NCBI GenBank assembly: GCA_035651995.1
Contig: DASRER010000038.1
Location: 1-64,000 of the forward strand
Source of the DNA: Terriglobales bacterium
GTDB lineage: Bacteria > Acidobacteriota > Terriglobia > Terriglobales > Acidobacteriaceae
Length of the DNA: 64,000 bases
Direction of reading: 5' to 3'
The notes beneath the pieces were generated by a model that searched no databases, was not told the origin of the DNA, and saw only the letters and a list, made by a program, of their open reading frames with translations. The position numbers and the translations under genes are program-made. This document shows, in pieces, positions 52,081 through 61,305 of this stretch. Each line of letters opens with the position of its first letter. The first letter of the stretch is position 1.

Positions 52081-53496
52081 TTAACCTTCGCCATCGAGGT
52101 CGGCGCGATATTTTCGGCAGAGATACTTCATCCGCTGCTGGTTCAGGCGAAGCAGCGCCGCCGCTACCGTTTTCTTGCCGCCAGCCCGGCGCAGGGCAGC
52201 CCGCAGGTAGGCCGCCTCGATCTTCTCCATCTCTTTATCGAAGTCGATGCCCTCGGCAGGGATCAGGAGCGCTTCGTGCTTGGTGGTGCTGCTGTACAGG
52301 ATCTGCTGCGGCAGGTGGTGCACCGCGATTGTCTTGCCCTCCACCATCAGCACCAGCCGCTGAATCAGGTTTTGCAGCTCGCGCACGTTCCCCGGCCAGG
52401 TATTCTCCTCCAGGACTTCCAGCGCCTCCAGATCCAGCCGCTTCAGCGGCACGTGGTTGGCGGCGCAATACAGTCGGAGGAAGTGGTCGGTGAGCAGCGC
52501 AATGTCGCCCTCGCGCTCCCGCAGCGGCGGTATCAGGATCGGCACCACGTGAATCCGGTAATAGAGGTCGCTGCGGAAGCGGCCTTCCTTCACCATCTGC
52601 TCCAGGTTCTCGTGGGTCGCGGTCAGCAGGCGGAAATCGATCTTGCGTGACGAGTTGCCGCCCAGCCGCTGCACCGCCCGGTCTTCCAGCACCCGCAGCA
52701 GCTTGCTCTGCAGCCCCAGCGACAGCGTGGCGATCTCGTCGAGAAAGAGCGTGCCGCCGTCGGCCAGCTCGATCTGCCCGGCACGCGAAGTGACGGCGCC
52801 GGTAAACGCGCCCTTCTCGTGTCCGAACAGCTCCGCTTCGATCAGATGCTCGGGCAAGGCCGCGCAATTCAGGCTGATGAACGGTTTGTCGCGCCGCGGA
52901 CCCAGCGACACGATGCTGCGCGCCACCAGCTCCTTGCCGGTCCCGCTCTCGCCGCGGATCACCACCGACGTATCGCTCTGCGCCACCCGCAGGATGGCGC
53001 TGTACACGTTGCGCATGGCTTCGCTGGCGCCGATCAGCTCGCAGAACGAGTAGCCGCCCCCCAGCGGATCGGCGGCTCGCCACGCTTCCGCCTGCGCCGA
53101 GCGCCGCTCCAGCGCGGCCGTCAGCGCCGGCTTCAGCTCCGACATTTCCAGCGGCGCGCCCAGCACCTCGTCGGCGCCCGCCTGCGTCAGCCGGACGCGC
53201 GTCTCCGGTGTCTGCGTGCGCGTCAGCGCCAGGATGGCGAAATGCGGATAACGCCGCCGTAGCACCTCCAGCGACACCAGCGCCGAATCCAGCGGCTGGT
53301 CGCGCAGCTCCGCGTCGAGCACGATGCCGGCCACCGGCATGCGCGCCGTCAGCACCTCAACGCCGCTCGGCGAATCCACGTGCAGCACCTGAAAGTCACC
53401 CTCCAAGAGCGACTGCACGCCGGCCACGATCCCAGCGTCGGCGCACACCACCGCAACGTTGCGGGATTCGGAAACACGCGCGCCGGGTGATGCCAT
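52081..53496 (-). CDS. Sigma-54-dependent transcriptional activator (NtrC family) with degenerate receiver
   Basis: 471 aa. The N-terminal ~130 residues have a receiver fold with Asp 61 (AGIVLDAEL) in the acceptor position. The acidic pocket is reduced (CADAG), and the conserved Lys is replaced (VLGAPLEM), so normal phosphorylation is doubtful. The AAA+ domain is complete: Walker A GESGTGKE (182-189), sigma-54 contact loop GAFTGA (229-234), Walker B TLFLDE (about 249-254), arginine finger region [11 protein letters not shown]. The C-terminus is a Fis-type HTH ([31 protein letters not shown]). It is transcribed toward the repeat-peptide gene, whose promoter region holds a matching dyad and a GG-N10-GC element. 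Confidence 0.94.
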   Translation of the reverse strand: MASPGARVSESRNVAVVCADAGIVAGVQSLLEGDFQVLHVDSPSGVEVLTARMPVAGIVLDAELRDQPLDSALVSLEVLRRRYPHFAILALTRTQTPETRVRLTQAGADEVLGAPLEMSELKPALTAALERRSAQAEAWRAADPLGGGYSFCELIGASEAMRNVYSAILRVAQSDTSVVIRGESGTGKELVARSIVSLGPRRDKPFISLNCAALPEHLIEAELFGHEKGAFTGAVTSRAGQIELADGGTLFLDEIATLSLGLQSKLLRVLEDRAVQRLGGNSSRKIDFRLLTATHENLEQMVKEGRFRSDLYYRIHVVPILIPPLREREGDIALLTDHFLRLYCAANHVPLKRLDLEALEVLEENTWPGNVRELQNLIQRLVLMVEGKTIAVHHLPQQILYSSTTKHEALLIPAEGIDFDKEMEKIEAAYLRAALRRAGGKKTVAAALLRLNQQRMKYLCRKYRADLDGEG

Positions 53497-53646
53497 CCGT
53501 TCCCCTCAGGCAAACGTGAAACGCGGCGGATTATCCCCCATCTGCGCTGCCGAATTCCAATGCGCTGCGCAACCCCGGGCCGATGATTTGAAGGGAATGG
53601 GGCCGGCCTCAACCGGCCCCAACGGTCATTCGGGTCCGCGCTGGCG

Positions 53647-56600
53647 CTACTGACCGCGGAAGGTCACGTCGAAATACACGCGTGCCTCGCCGCTTGCGCC
53701 TGATGTGTCACCCGGCTGCACCGGTCCGGTACCGCCGCCGAGCTGGCGAATCAGCTGGCCGGCGCCGTTGCGCGTGAACACCGTCCGCGAACGCGCGTCG
53801 AGCTGCCGCGGATTGCGGATGGCGCGCAATGTCAGCATGCCCACGTGGCCGTTGTTCAGCCGGACGGCGTAGGTGTGTCCCGCCAGGCCCGTCGCGCTCG
53901 TGCTGAACGGCGCCAACGACGCGTTCGCCGCCGCCGCGTCCTGGTTGAAGCCCAGGTCGGCAATGCCGTTCTGCGATTGCAGACGGTAGTTGCCCGCCCC
54001 TAGGTCAACCACGCTGAACTCCACATCGGCGTTGTCGCAACCGCCGCTCGCGCCCGACGACAGCCGCAGGCCCGTGCAACCCGACTCGCTCACTTCCACC
54101 ACCAGCCTCTGCTCCGGCCCCGCGGCCGCCAGTTCATCCGCCAATGCGCCGCTTTCGTCCGGACGCAGCACGAAATGCGGAACCGTCACCGACTTGACCC
54201 CGCTGGTCTGCTGCGTGAGCGTGCGCTCGGGATCGATCACCACCGCCAGGTTGAGCGCGAGGCCGGGCGAGACGGCCCCTCCCGCCGCGGCCCCAGCGTC
54301 GGTGGCGCTCCCCGCGCCCGAAGCCGGGAAGCGCTGCCCGCGCCGGCCGCGCGACCCGCCCACCCGCGCGTTGCTCCACTCCAGCGCACCCAGCGTGCCG
54401 CCGCCCGCGGCCACGTCAAACGTGTCGCTGGCCACGGTCACCCCGTTCACCTGCAACGCGACCGGCACTTTGTGCGCCGCGCCGGTGCCCTTGTTTGTGA
54501 TCCGGAAGCGCACCGCCACCGTGTCCCCGGCGCGCGGCAGCGACGGGCTGAATGACACGTCCGCGGCGCTGATGCTCAAATCGGGCAGCCCGCCCCCGCT
54601 TCCTCGCTTTGCGCCCTGGCGGCGCGCCGCGCTCCCGCTGGCCCCGCGGCTCCACGACCCGCGTTTCGCCGTGGCAACGCCCGGCGCCGTGCCCCCCCCA
54701 CAAAGTCCGCCGGCTGCCGACATATCAACCGCCAGGTCGAGGAACGTGGCGGTCACCGTGTCGTTGCCATTGGTCACCGTCACGTCGAAGAACACGCTCT
54801 GCAGGTCGAGCGGCGCATTGGCGGCCGTGGCTGAACTGTTGAACTGGAATGTGGGCAGGGCCGTGTACCCGTTCCCGGTAAACGTGCTGCTTCCGGTGGG
54901 GATGTTCACGCTCAGCCCGCCCCCCGCAAACGGAAACTCGTTGGTCTCCCACGCCCAGTTGACGGTCGGAATGTTGAAGCCGTTGTCGGCGATGAAATTC
55001 ACCGCCAGCGAACCGCTGCCGCCGGGCGGCACGCGCACGCACGCGCCCCCGTTGTTCAGCAGCAAATCGCCGATACGGTAGTACAGTGTCCCAACCGGTT
55101 GCACCACTCCCGTCTGCGGGTTGTCGCGCGCCGAAGACACCGAGAACGCCTCCGCCGAGACGGTGCTCGTCGGATTGCCTTCCACCACAAACCCGTCCAG
55201 GTCCAGCGTGGCCTGGGCCTGCGCCCCGGCGGGCGTTCTCCAAGCCACTCCCTTGATCTGCTGCGGACTGGTGATGATCTGGTCCTGGTCCACGAAGGTC
55301 ATATCGAGCGTACCGGGACACGGCGGCGGCGGCCCGATCGACCCGATGCAGCTCGTCCGCGTCGCCGTCACGCTGAACGGCTCGCGCAGGAACCCGTTGA
55401 TCTGCAGCGGACTCTCGATCGAGTTGTGGCCGGTGTTCGTGTTGATGGAGATGCTGTCGGTGAACGCCGGCAGCACGATCGTGTTGATGAAGATGGTCGC
55501 CCCGCGCTTGGCGTCCCGCGTCGTCACCAGGTTCGAGTCCGTCAGGAAGGTAGGCGCGGGCAACGTCGCCACCACCTGCGCGTAGTACAGCGCGTCCGGC
55601 GTCAACGCGTCCTCATGCACCGTCACCGTACCGCTGAAGTTGTTGCCGGCGTTCAGTTGCGCCGGGAACGTGGGCACGGTGATGTGGGTACTGGTCAGGC
55701 TTACGCTGATCGGCAATGGGACCGTCAAGGACCCGCTGCCCCCCACCAGCCGCGCCTTGATGGTCGTGTTGGCGTTGATGACCGCCGGCGGTGTGAACGG
55801 TATTGGGTTTGCGCTCGACTCGCCCGGCGAACCCGGCTGCACCACCAGTTCCCAGTTCGACGCCGTGACGTTCAGCGTCGCGAAGTTGTCCACCAGGTTG
55901 GTTTCGCCCTGGGCCGAGACGACGAACAGATGGACCTGCACGGCGTTGCTCATGGTGGGATCGTCCGGCATCCACACGTCCATGGTCACGTTCGTTGAGG
56001 CGCCTGCGGCCAGAGACGAACTGAGTTCCTTGAACCCAACCAGCCTGCCTCCTATGCTCGCCCCGATCTCAATCGGATTCAGGCTCGGCCCGGTGCCGTG
56101 GTTGTTCACCGTGAGGCCAATCTGGAACGTCTCCCCGAACAGGATCGGGTTGGTCGTGGTGTTGCGCCCCGTCGTCGTGCCGCCCAGCGCCACATTCTGC
56201 AAAGCGAAGTCCGGCGTGCCGCTGGCCGCATTCACGTTCACCGGTATGGTAATGGAATCGTCGGCGGTGGACTGCGTGATGGACGTGGTCAGGCTGATGG
56301 TGGCCGTGTACGGGCCCGGCGGCACCTGCGATGTCAGCGCCGAGGGTATGGTGAAAAACGCGTTCGCGGTTTGCCCCGCCGCCGGCGCCGGCACCGACGT
56401 CTGGAACGGCGGATTGCACGCGCCGATGCACGCGATCGAGACCACGATGAACCCGGTCGGGCTGAGACTGCCGATGTTCTTGACCGGCACCGTGATGTTC
56501 AGGCTTTCGCCCACCGTCAGTGAGTTCGGGCCGGTGAAGGGCGCAGGCCCGTGCCCGGCGATCTGCATCGTCAGCGGCACGTAGTTGGCCTGCGGCGGCG

Positions 56601-59600
56601 CGTTGGTCACGATGATCGTGGCGTTGAAGTTCACGTTGCCGGCCGGCACATTGCTGGTGGGAATTCCGCCGTCGGTGGCGTGCACAACCGCCGTCAGATT
56701 GCCCAGCGCCAGCCCCGTCGCTGCCTGCACGTTCCAGGTCACATTTCCGGGCGTGTTCAAGACTTGCGTGAGCGGATTGGGCGTGCTGATGCCGCCCGGC
56801 AATGTGATCGAGAGTTGAAGCGGAAAGATGCCGCCGCTCACGCTCACTGTCAGGGCCTGCGTCGGACCACCGGCTTGGACCGCCACCGGACTGCTGTTCA
56901 TCGCGATCTCGCTCAGCACCTGGAACACAATCGGCTGGTTGGCGGCGTGCGTCACACCGCCCACCGTTCCCGTGATGTTGGCCGTGAACGGCCCCGGCCC
57001 GCTCGACACCGTCCCACCCAGCGTCGTGCCGTTGGCGCCGCTGGCCGCCAGCCCCGACGGCGCGCCCGTGTAGCTCACGGTCACCGTCAGCGGATAACTC
57101 GCCGGATTGATCTGCACCGCAGGCACGCTGGCCGCCCGGCCGTTGATGAGCTGCACCGTCGAGGTGGGCAGCGTTGTCAGCGTGAAGTCCACTAGTCGGA
57201 TGCTGGTCGTCAGAGTGTTGTTCGCGGTGTTGGTTTCCTGCACTGCGTTGTTGGTGTTCACGTCAACCTGCAGCGAGCCCGTGATGTCAGCCGGCGCCGC
57301 CGCCAGCTGTGGCACGTTTACGTTGACCGTTGCCAGGGCGCTGCCGCCCGCCGGAACATTCGGTCCCGTCCCCGATCCCACCGGGCTCCCGTTGATCCTG
57401 AGCACCACGTCGTAGCCCGCCGGCGCATCGTCGAGCCCGGTATTGTTCACGCGGATCGTGATCGTGCCCGCCCCGCCCATCTGCCCGATGATCTGCGTGG
57501 CCGGCGCCGGCACCGTCAGGTCGATGTTCCCGTTCGTCTGCGCGGCCAGCGTCAGCGAGTTGTTCCCCAGCGCGCCCGAGCTTTCCAGCGGGTCCTTGTT
57601 GATCGTGCAGCTCAGCGTGTTCGCGCCCGCGAAATTGGTGGGGACCACGAAATTGAAGGTGATCGTTCCGCCGGTCGTGTTCGGCTGCACGACCGGAATC
57701 GTGTTCGACCCCAGGCTCCGCGTTCCCAGGGGCCCGGTCAGGGAGCACGCGAACGTGTCAGCTGCGTTCGAGGGCACGTTCCCCGTGTTGTGGACCTGGA
57801 ACGTCACCCCGCGGTTCTGACCCGCCAGGAACGGCGGACCGCCGGCGGCCGTGAAGGCCAGGTTCACCATCGAGAGGTCGATCTGCGCCGCCGTCAGCGT
57901 GAGGCTGGCGGTCAGCGTGTCGTTGGCGGCGTTGTTGTCGAATTGCGCCGCCGGAGTGATGCGCACCTGGAAGTTGTGCGTTCCCGAACCGTTCGGCCAG
58001 ATCACCGGAATCGGCGCCACCACCGACTGGCCCGAAGGGATCGCCGGTATGCCGGCGCTGAATTGGAACCCGGGGAAGTCAGCGCTCGTCACCACCAGGT
58101 TGTTGCTCGAGGGCGACGATCCCGTGCTGCCAAGGTTCCGGATCGTGACGTTCACCACGCCCGCTAGCGTCCCGATCAGGTTCGTCGCCGTGAAGCTCTG
58201 CACCGCCAGGTCAACGTTGCCGATCACCACCGGCACCACGTCGGTGCTCGTGGTTCCGCAGCTCGCCGTCTGCACCACGCATCCCGGATTGCCGATTCCG
58301 ACCAGCTGCCCGGGCGTGCCCGGCGTCAGGTTCGGCACGGTGATGCGTCCGCTCACCTGCACGCTTTGTCCAGGCGCGAGCGGCGGCGCAACATCCACGT
58401 CGGTCCCGCCAATCTCTGTGCCGGCGCTGTCGGTAAGAGACAATCGCACCTTGACGGTCTGCGTCAGCGGCGCTTTGCCCACATTCGTCACCGTCGCCGT
58501 CACCTGCACGCTGCCGGTCGGGATCGGCGTGGGATCGTTGCTTGTTGTCGCCGGGCCGCGGCTCGCCTGCGCGCGCGCTCCTTTCACCGGCACTGCCCCG
58601 CTCACCGACGTCACATTCGTGATCTGCACTTCAATGTCCGGCAGCGCGGCGTCGCTGGTCTGCGGTCCGGGCGGCAGGCCCTGCACCGTGCCGTTGTCGC
58701 CCTGGAAGTCCACAATGCGCCAGCCGTCGCCCGATTCCCGCGACATCCGTACCGAAAGCTGTTCCACCTGGTGGTAGACCAGGTTGGGATTGTTCTGGAA
58801 CGAGTAGTTTTGCTCCCAGTCGGCGCGCACCGTGGCGTCGTTGCAGTTCACCTGCGCCTGCGAGATGCGCAGGTTGATGTTCATCGAGGCCAGCGTCTGG
58901 AACGTGCGCCGCACGTTCTCCTGCAGCTGCGTGTAGCCGGAGAACTGCGTCGCGTCGAAGTACCCGAGGAAGCGCGAAGACTGCAGGGCCACGTACGCGT
59001 CAGCCAGGTTGCGCAGCGTGGTCGGCGGATCGTCGTACGCCGTGGGCAGCACGTGCAGCGTCGTATCCGTGGTGTTCTTGTTGCCCGAAGCGTCCGTCGT
59101 CACCAGGCGCACGCGGTAGTCGCCCGGCTGCAGCGAGCAGGTCACCGCCGTGAAGTCCGGCGCGCTCGAGGTAAAGCCCGGCAGCGGATTGCACGATCCG
59201 CTCGCCGCGCACAGCGACCACTCATAGCTGGTGATGTTCGCGCCGCCGCCACTGGGCGCCGTGTATCGGAAGCTGTTCCCCACTTCCACCGACTGCTCGC
59301 CCAGCGCCCCGCCGCCCGCCGGGCTGCCGCGCAACTGGTCGAGCCAGTTCTGCGTGATCTGCGCAATGTTGCCGCTGGCATTGTTCGCGGCCCCGCCCAA
59401 CCCTTCCCCGGCCGCTCGCAGCGCGCCCTGCAGCGTGCCGTTCACCTCGTTGAAAGCGCCGGCCAGGGCTTGGTTGAATGCCTCATCGGGCGCGCGCCCG
59501 TTGAGCGCCTGCTGCGCCGCGTCGAAGCGCGCCTTCAAGTCCGACTGCGCCGTGCCCGCCGCCTGCTCGATCGCCGAGCGCGCCCGCTCGGCCGCCGAGC

Positions 59601-60717
59601 GCACCGCGTCCACCTGCGCCTGCAGGTCGGAGTCGGCGCGGCTCACGTCGCGGTTCTGCTTGTTGGCGCTGTCAATTTCCGATTTCGATTGCGCTGCCTG
59701 GTTGGCAATCTGGTCGGCCACGCCGCCCAGCGCTGTCAGCGCCGACGTTCGCTCCTGCTCGATCAGGTCTTCGTAGCCCTTGCGCAAGGCCGCAGCGTCC
59801 CCGGTCGGCGCACCCTGGATGTTGATGACCGCCACCACGTCAGCGCCCTTGGAGCGGCTGAACGTGATCGTGCGCGGGCCCGGCGCCGCATTCGCATCCG
59901 CCGCGATGTGTACGTTCACCGCCGTGTTCGTGCCGCCCGGATTCAATCTCGCCTGCACGCCGCCGCCGGCAACCGTGACTTTGTTCACGCCGCCCAGGTT
60001 CGAACCCGTCGCGACCGCGTCCACCGCCGTGCCCACCAGCAGCGCTCCCGGCGCCAGCGCGCTTAGCACGCCCGCGGCGGTTTCCTGCAACGCCTCCTGC
60101 ATCTCCTGCGGGGTGGCTTTGCGCTTCGACGGCGCCTTGCCGCCCGGCACGCTCACGAAGTCGCCCGCGCCGCAATGCTCTTCCCCGCCCACGCTCGGAT
60201 CGGCGTTGCCGATCTTCGTATCGCCGTCAAAGCAGACGAAGTCGGTGTTCGACGCCGACGCGTTCGACGAAAAATGCGTTCCGATGACGCCGGCAACCGC
60301 CGTCGGCGTGCGCAACTGGAAGCTGCCGCCGTCGCGCGTGATCTTGGTGACCTCGGCCCGCATTCGCCCGTACGTCAGCGCCAGCGACGTCTGCTGCGAG
60401 CGCGCATCGTGCTGCACGATGCGCAGTTCGGCCTGCGACCCGACCGAGAGAATCGATTCATCCAGCAACTGGATGCGCGCCCGTCCGCCCTTCTCCGTGC
60501 GCACCAGGTCCTGCCATACCAGTTCCGAGCCCTTCTTGGCGTCCGTCGACGTCTGTGCCTTGCCGCTGCCGCGCACAATGTGCGCCACCGGGAGCAGCGC
60601 CGTGATGCTGCCCGCCTTCGTGTTCACCGTGGGCTTAGGGGGCGGAGCGGCTTCCAGTGGCTGGACTGCCGCCAACAACACGCCCAGAAGGCAACCGACG
60701 ACCGGACGACGATTCAT
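53647..60717 (-). CDS. Giant FecR-domain / CARDB-repeat secreted surface protein (2356 aa)
   Basis: A signal peptide (VVGCLLGVLLAAVQPLEA) precedes a FecR domain (~45-185, GSELVWQDLVRTEKGGRARIQLLDESILSVGSQAELRI, SFQLRTPTAVAGVIGTHF). A coiled-coil Ala/Gln-rich segment follows at ~310-460. A PKD-like beta domain comes next (~475-560, EVGNSFRYTAPSGGGANITSYEWSLC). The remainder is a long array of beta-sandwiches, several of them CARDB-like (DLAVQSFTATNLIGTLAGVVNVTIRNLGSTG, QTVKVRLSLTDSAGTEIGGTDVDVAPPLAPGQSV). No sortase, PEP-CTERM or type 9 signal is seen at the C-terminus. A FecR domain normally contacts an anti-sigma or surface partner; here it is fused to an adhesin-like stalk. The single frame is intact over 7 kb. 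Confidence 0.88.
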   Translation of the reverse strand: MNRRPVVGCLLGVLLAAVQPLEAAPPPKPTVNTKAGSITALLPVAHIVRGSGKAQTSTDAKKGSELVWQDLVRTEKGGRARIQLLDESILSVGSQAELRIVQHDARSQQTSLALTYGRMRAEVTKITRDGGSFQLRTPTAVAGVIGTHFSSNASASNTDFVCFDGDTKIGNADPSVGGEEHCGAGDFVSVPGGKAPSKRKATPQEMQEALQETAAGVLSALAPGALLVGTAVDAVATGSNLGGVNKVTVAGGGVQARLNPGGTNTAVNVHIAADANAAPGPRTITFSRSKGADVVAVINIQGAPTGDAAALRKGYEDLIEQERTSALTALGGVADQIANQAAQSKSEIDSANKQNRDVSRADSDLQAQVDAVRSAAERARSAIEQAAGTAQSDLKARFDAAQQALNGRAPDEAFNQALAGAFNEVNGTLQGALRAAGEGLGGAANNASGNIAQITQNWLDQLRGSPAGGGALGEQSVEVGNSFRYTAPSGGGANITSYEWSLCAASGSCNPLPGFTSSAPDFTAVTCSLQPGDYRVRLVTTDASGNKNTTDTTLHVLPTAYDDPPTTLRNLADAYVALQSSRFLGYFDATQFSGYTQLQENVRRTFQTLASMNINLRISQAQVNCNDATVRADWEQNYSFQNNPNLVYHQVEQLSVRMSRESGDGWRIVDFQGDNGTVQGLPPGPQTSDAALPDIEVQITNVTSVSGAVPVKGARAQASRGPATTSNDPTPIPTGSVQVTATVTNVGKAPLTQTVKVRLSLTDSAGTEIGGTDVDVAPPLAPGQSVQVSGRITVPNLTPGTPGQLVGIGNPGCVVQTASCGTTSTDVVPVVIGNVDLAVQSFTATNLIGTLAGVVNVTIRNLGSTGSSPSSNNLVVTSADFPGFQFSAGIPAIPSGQSVVAPIPVIWPNGSGTHNFQVRITPAAQFDNNAANDTLTASLTLTAAQIDLSMVNLAFTAAGGPPFLAGQNRGVTFQVHNTGNVPSNAADTFACSLTGPLGTRSLGSNTIPVVQPNTTGGTITFNFVVPTNFAGANTLSCTINKDPLESSGALGNNSLTLAAQTNGNIDLTVPAPATQIIGQMGGAGTITIRVNNTGLDDAPAGYDVVLRINGSPVGSGTGPNVPAGGSALATVNVNVPQLAAAPADITGSLQVDVNTNNAVQETNTANNTLTTSIRLVDFTLTTLPTSTVQLINGRAASVPAVQINPASYPLTVTVSYTGAPSGLAASGANGTTLGGTVSSGPGPFTANITGTVGGVTHAANQPIVFQVLSEIAMNSSPVAVQAGGPTQALTVSVSGGIFPLQLSITLPGGISTPNPLTQVLNTPGNVTWNVQAATGLALGNLTAVVHATDGGIPTSNVPAGNVNFNATIIVTNAPPQANYVPLTMQIAGHGPAPFTGPNSLTVGESLNITVPVKNIGSLSPTGFIVVSIACIGACNPPFQTSVPAPAAGQTANAFFTIPSALTSQVPPGPYTATISLTTSITQSTADDSITIPVNVNAASGTPDFALQNVALGGTTTGRNTTTNPILFGETFQIGLTVNNHGTGPSLNPIEIGASIGGRLVGFKELSSSLAAGASTNVTMDVWMPDDPTMSNAVQVHLFVVSAQGETNLVDNFATLNVTASNWELVVQPGSPGESSANPIPFTPPAVINANTTIKARLVGGSGSLTVPLPISVSLTSTHITVPTFPAQLNAGNNFSGTVTVHEDALTPDALYYAQVVATLPAPTFLTDSNLVTTRDAKRGATIFINTIVLPAFTDSISINTNTGHNSIESPLQINGFLREPFSVTATRTSCIGSIGPPPPCPGTLDMTFVDQDQIITSPQQIKGVAWRTPAGAQAQATLDLDGFVVEGNPTSTVSAEAFSVSSARDNPQTGVVQPVGTLYYRIGDLLLNNGGACVRVPPGGSGSLAVNFIADNGFNIPTVNWAWETNEFPFAGGGLSVNIPTGSSTFTGNGYTALPTFQFNSSATAANAPLDLQSVFFDVTVTNGNDTVTATFLDLAVDMSAAGGLCGGGTAPGVATAKRGSWSRGASGSAARRQGAKRGSGGGLPDLSISAADVSFSPSLPRAGDTVAVRFRITNKGTGAAHKVPVALQVNGVTVASDTFDVAAGGGTLGALEWSNARVGGSRGRRGQRFPASGAGSATDAGAAAGGAVSPGLALNLAVVIDPERTLTQQTSGVKSVTVPHFVLRPDESGALADELAAAGPEQRLVVEVSESGCTGLRLSSGASGGCDNADVEFSVVDLGAGNYRLQSQNGIADLGFNQDAAAANASLAPFSTSATGLAGHTYAVRLNNGHVGMLTLRAIRNPRQLDARSRTVFTRNGAGQLIRQLGGGTGPVQPGDTSGASGEARVYFDVTFRGQ

Positions 60718-61305
60718 AGTTCCTCTGTTCCCCTCTTCAACAGTCCCGGTCCCGCCCGATTCGTCCCCCGCGTTCGCGTCGCGTCTTCGGCGACGCTGAC
60801 GTGGGTTAAGCCCGTCTCGCGTTCAGCTCGCCAGCCCGCGGACACACTTCCGCCCGCGCCCGCCGTCAGCACTGAACTACGCCGGAAACCGGGTACAAGT
60901 ACGCTGGCACCTTGCGCTTGGAACCCCCCACACGCCCGCTTTTGGCGTGTTGGGGACTGAGTTACGCCTGCTTTTCTCTGGGGAAGGCTTCGGCGCGAAT
61001 TATTTGATTAAGAGTTTCACCTGTCAAGAAAATTGCGAGTTGCTGAAGCCCTCCCCGCCGATTTCCCTTGCGCTCGGGCGATTACCTTAAGTGCTTTTGC
61101 CATGAGCCTTTTGCCTCGAAAACTCACTTGACAGCGCCGCCCTATGACCGCACCATCTATGGACGCCAATCGGCGCGGCTTCTCGCGCCGAGTCTTCAGT
61201 CGCCCTGTCAACCAGTCACCCCGCCGGGCTGCCCCCGAATCCGGGCAGACCGTCTCGGACTGGCCGCGCCGTTTTCTGGCGCTGTGGAGGGCCTGAGGTA
61301 GATGC
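60718..61305. other. 588-base divergent intergenic region with promoter and hairpin
   Basis: It separates the giant FecR/CARDB gene (minus) from the HEAT-repeat gene (plus). It holds the minus-strand promoter at 60999-61027 and a hairpin at 60926-60955 (CCCCACACGCC / GGCGTGTTGGGG, one bulged T, loop CGCTTTT) within the ~275-base leader of the giant gene. TTGACA also occurs at 61128 on the plus strand, but without a good -10. No coding frame here is supported. Confidence 0.5.
60999..61027 (-). promoter_or_regulatory. Sigma-70 promoter for the giant FecR/CARDB gene
   Basis: The minus strand reads TTGACA (61027-61022), exactly 17 bases, AATAAT (61004-60999). The -35 is perfect and the -10 matches five of six. 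Transcription would begin near 60992, leaving a leader of about 275 bases before ATG 60717. Confidence 0.75.
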
